Assembly (NCBI GenBank): GCA_002313255.1
Contig: DCBA01000095.1
Span: 1-7,261 of the forward strand
Source: Gammaproteobacteria bacterium UBA1119
Lineage (GTDB): Bacteria > Pseudomonadota > Gammaproteobacteria > Pseudomonadales > Azotimanducaceae
Length of the DNA: 7,261 bases
Reading direction: 5' to 3'
The notes beneath the pieces were generated by a model, which worked only from the letters and a program-made list of their open reading frames with translations, was not told where the DNA came from and made no database searches. This document shows positions 5,690 to 7,261 of this stretch, in pieces. Position 1 is the first letter of the stretch, and each line of letters starts with the position of its first letter. Both the position numbers and the translations under genes were made by a program.

Positions 5690-7123
5690 ATGCAACAACC
5701 AACAAAGGACGAAATGGTCAACGTCCTCGAATGTCAGCAAACGGATTTTCTCGAGGAAGGCGCAGTCGCCTTTAAGACACGCATTGATCGCTTAGAACGC
5801 GTCATTAACCTTTTGAAATCCAATGAATCCCGTTTGATCGATGCGATGTCAACCGACTTCGGTCATCGAAGTATGCATCAGTCGTTGTTTACCGATATCG
5901 CGGGCTCCATTGGGCCTCTTCGAATCGCGCAAACGCAGCTTAAGGACTGGATGCGCCCTGAAAAGCGTAAAGCTGGTCCGTTTCCTCTGGGCCTTCTCGG
6001 CGCGAAAGCGCGTGTGGAGTACCAACCGCTCGGCGTGGTCGGTTTAATTAGTCCCTGGAACTTCCCAGTCAATTTGACGGTTACACCATTGGCTGGAATT
6101 CTCTCAGCTGGAAATCGATGCATGATCAAACCCTCGGAATATACGCCCGCAACGTCAGAGGCGATGGCAGAAATGTTCCACAAGGCCTTCGACCGGTCCG
6201 AAATCGCGGTAGTCACCGGGGGACCAGAAACCGGAGCAACCTTTTCCGGTTTGCCGTTCGATCACCTACTGTTTACCGGCGCTACCTCCATTGCCTATCA
6301 CATCATGCGGGCTGCGGCTGAAAATCTCGTGCCAGTAACGCTAGAGCTCGGAGGTAAATCTCCAGTCGTGGTTGGCCGAAGCGCCGATCTACAGAAAACT
6401 ACCGACTCGATCATGACGGGGAAAATGCTCAACGCCGGACAAATTTGTCTCGCACCGGACTACGTCTTCGTACCCGAGGAAAGCATCGAGGAATTTATCG
6501 AGGCGAGTGAGCGTTCCGTCGGTCGCATGTATCCAACACTCCTCGATAATCCCGACTACACATCCGTCATCAATCAACGTCACTTTGACCGATTAAGCGG
6601 TTATGTGAACGAAGCCCGCGAACGCGGTGCCCGGATAGCAGAGATCAATCCGGCCGACGAAGACTTTGCACAACAACCGCACCACAAACTACCACCGACA
6701 TTAATTATCGATCCTCCCAACGACTTACGAGTGATGCAGGACGAGATTTTTGGCCCGATTCTTCCGGTGAAAAGTTATCGTCACGTCGACGACACCCTTC
6801 AGGAAATCAACGACCGCCCGCGACCCTTAGGACTGTATTACTACGGCCGAGACGCGAAGGAGGAAGAACGAGTCTTATCGCGTACAACATCAGGTGGGGT
6901 CACCGTGAATGACGTGGTGATGCATGTTGCCCAAGAAGATCTTCCCTTCGGCGGCGTCGGACCATCGGGTATGGGCTCCTATCACGGGATTGACGGATTT
7001 AGACGCTTTAGTCATGCGAAAGCCGTTTTTACCCAATCGCGCCTTAACGTGGCAGAACTTGCCGGCCTCAGACCACCCTACGGCAAGAAATTGCTTGGAA
7101 CAGCCCGTCAACAAATGCGCTGA
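5690..7123 (+). CDS. Class-3 type aldehyde dehydrogenase, coniferyl-aldehyde-dehydrogenase-like
   Basis: This NAD(P)-dependent aldehyde dehydrogenase (477 residues from this start) oxidises an aldehyde to its acid in the cytoplasm. Seen in order are the N-terminal helical arm, WMRPEKRK (about 87-94), the cofactor-binding PLGVVGLISPWNFPV with Asn124, FTGATSIAYH (195-204), TLELGGKSP with general base Glu219, NAGQICLAP with nucleophile Cys253, EIFGPILP (352-359) and PFGGVGPSGMG (419-429). The short chain and lack of a long C-terminal extension fit the class 3 group, and the basic WMRPE region and LELGGKSP are typical of bacterial coniferyl aldehyde dehydrogenases (CalB). In the GATSIA loop the usual second glycine of G-x-T-x-x-G is alanine, which may shift cofactor preference. 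The ATG at 5690 was preferred to the in-frame ATG at 5666 because GGGAGA (5677-5682) stands seven bases before it. All catalytic residues are intact. The true aldehyde is unknown; products of the nearby oxygenases are candidates. Confidence 0.92.
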   Translation: MQQPTKDEMVNVLECQQTDFLEEGAVAFKTRIDRLERVINLLKSNESRLIDAMSTDFGHRSMHQSLFTDIAGSIGPLRIAQTQLKDWMRPEKRKAGPFPLGLLGAKARVEYQPLGVVGLISPWNFPVNLTVTPLAGILSAGNRCMIKPSEYTPATSEAMAEMFHKAFDRSEIAVVTGGPETGATFSGLPFDHLLFTGATSIAYHIMRAAAENLVPVTLELGGKSPVVVGRSADLQKTTDSIMTGKMLNAGQICLAPDYVFVPEESIEEFIEASERSVGRMYPTLLDNPDYTSVINQRHFDRLSGYVNEARERGARIAEINPADEDFAQQPHHKLPPTLIIDPPNDLRVMQDEIFGPILPVKSYRHVDDTLQEINDRPRPLGLYYYGRDAKEEERVLSRTTSGGVTVNDVVMHVAQEDLPFGGVGPSGMGSYHGIDGFRRFSHAKAVFTQSRLNVAELAGLRPPYGKKLLGTARQQMR

Positions 7124-7261
7124 AACCGAAGGAGACGATCGACAATCACACAGTTATCCACGGCCACGAAGCGATTTTCACAACAAGTCGCTTCCGTGCA
7201 CTCAGAAGCTACCAAAATACCGCCGTCGACTAACACTCAGAAATACTAATAGAAACGTCCC
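7124..7261. other. Downstream region without a confident gene
   Basis: These 138 bases follow the aldehyde dehydrogenase. AAGGAGA at 7129-7135 is a strong Shine-Dalgarno sequence just after the stop, but no ATG, GTG or TTG follows at a proper distance. The frame beginning ACG ATC GAC (7135) is open to TAA at 7231-7233 and reads HTVIHGHEAIFTTSRFRALR in part, which looks protein-like but is not recognised. It may be the decayed 5' end of a further gene, or chance. Confidence 0.3.
7165..7198. repeat. Inverted repeat downstream of aldehyde dehydrogenase
   Basis: CACGAAGCGA (7165-7174) and TCGCTTCCGTG (7188-7198) pair as a ten-base-pair stem with a single bulged G and a 13-base loop. It lies 42 bases after the dehydrogenase stop. 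No run of T follows on either side, so it does not look like a normal intrinsic terminator. It could stabilise the 3' end of the transcript, act with a termination factor, or be an operator. Confidence 0.35.

Noticed and set aside
1..7261. Mobile element, CRISPR array or RNA gene
   Set aside because: No transposase or integrase motifs, regularly spaced repeats, terminal inverted repeats or tRNA-like cloverleaf were seen on either strand.

Overview
The window reads as a chromosomal stretch from a Gram-negative, probably proteobacterial, heterotroph. Base composition is moderate (roughly half G+C by eye), most genes have GGAG-type Shine-Dalgarno sites, and the gene set is catabolic and oxidative. 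No RNA gene, insertion sequence, CRISPR array, phage gene or replication origin was seen. The organism cannot be named from this sequence; the proteobacterial assignment is inference.

Layout. Positions 1-546 (minus) hold a small exported protein of unknown function whose 3' end overlaps, in another frame, the start of what looks like a staphylococcal-nuclease-type (thermonuclease) domain cut by the window edge. Positions 760-1143 (minus) hold a VOC/glyoxalase-fold protein with a GTG start. A 303-base divergent intergenic region follows. Next come two closely related phytanoyl-CoA-dioxygenase-like (PhyH) Fe(II)/2-oxoglutarate oxygenases in tandem, 1447-2589 and 2586-3719, overlapping by ATGA. 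A third, shorter PhyH-type oxygenase (3732-4544, minus) converges on them with a 12-base gap. Its divergent promoter region (4545-4686) leads into a second VOC protein (4687-5055, plus) and an acylphosphatase (5094-5369). The acylphosphatase appears to begin at a non-canonical ATA codon. Positions 5399-5606 hold a decayed remnant of the phosphohistidine swivel domain of a PEP-synthase/PPDK-like enzyme. A class-3 type aldehyde dehydrogenase resembling coniferyl aldehyde dehydrogenases (5690-7123) follows, then 138 bases without a confident gene.

How it may fit together. Three 2-oxoglutarate oxygenases, two VOC proteins and an aldehyde dehydrogenase within 6.4 kb suggest an oxidative module: hydroxylation of an unidentified substrate, possibly rearrangement or cleavage by VOC enzymes, and oxidation of a resulting aldehyde to an acid. 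This is inference from family membership and proximity; no substrate can be read from the sequence. The most notable points are the coupled PhyH pair, which has a much longer spacing between its iron ligands than the neighbouring PhyH; the acylphosphatase without a standard start codon; and the PEP-enzyme remnant, which indicates that gene loss has occurred here.
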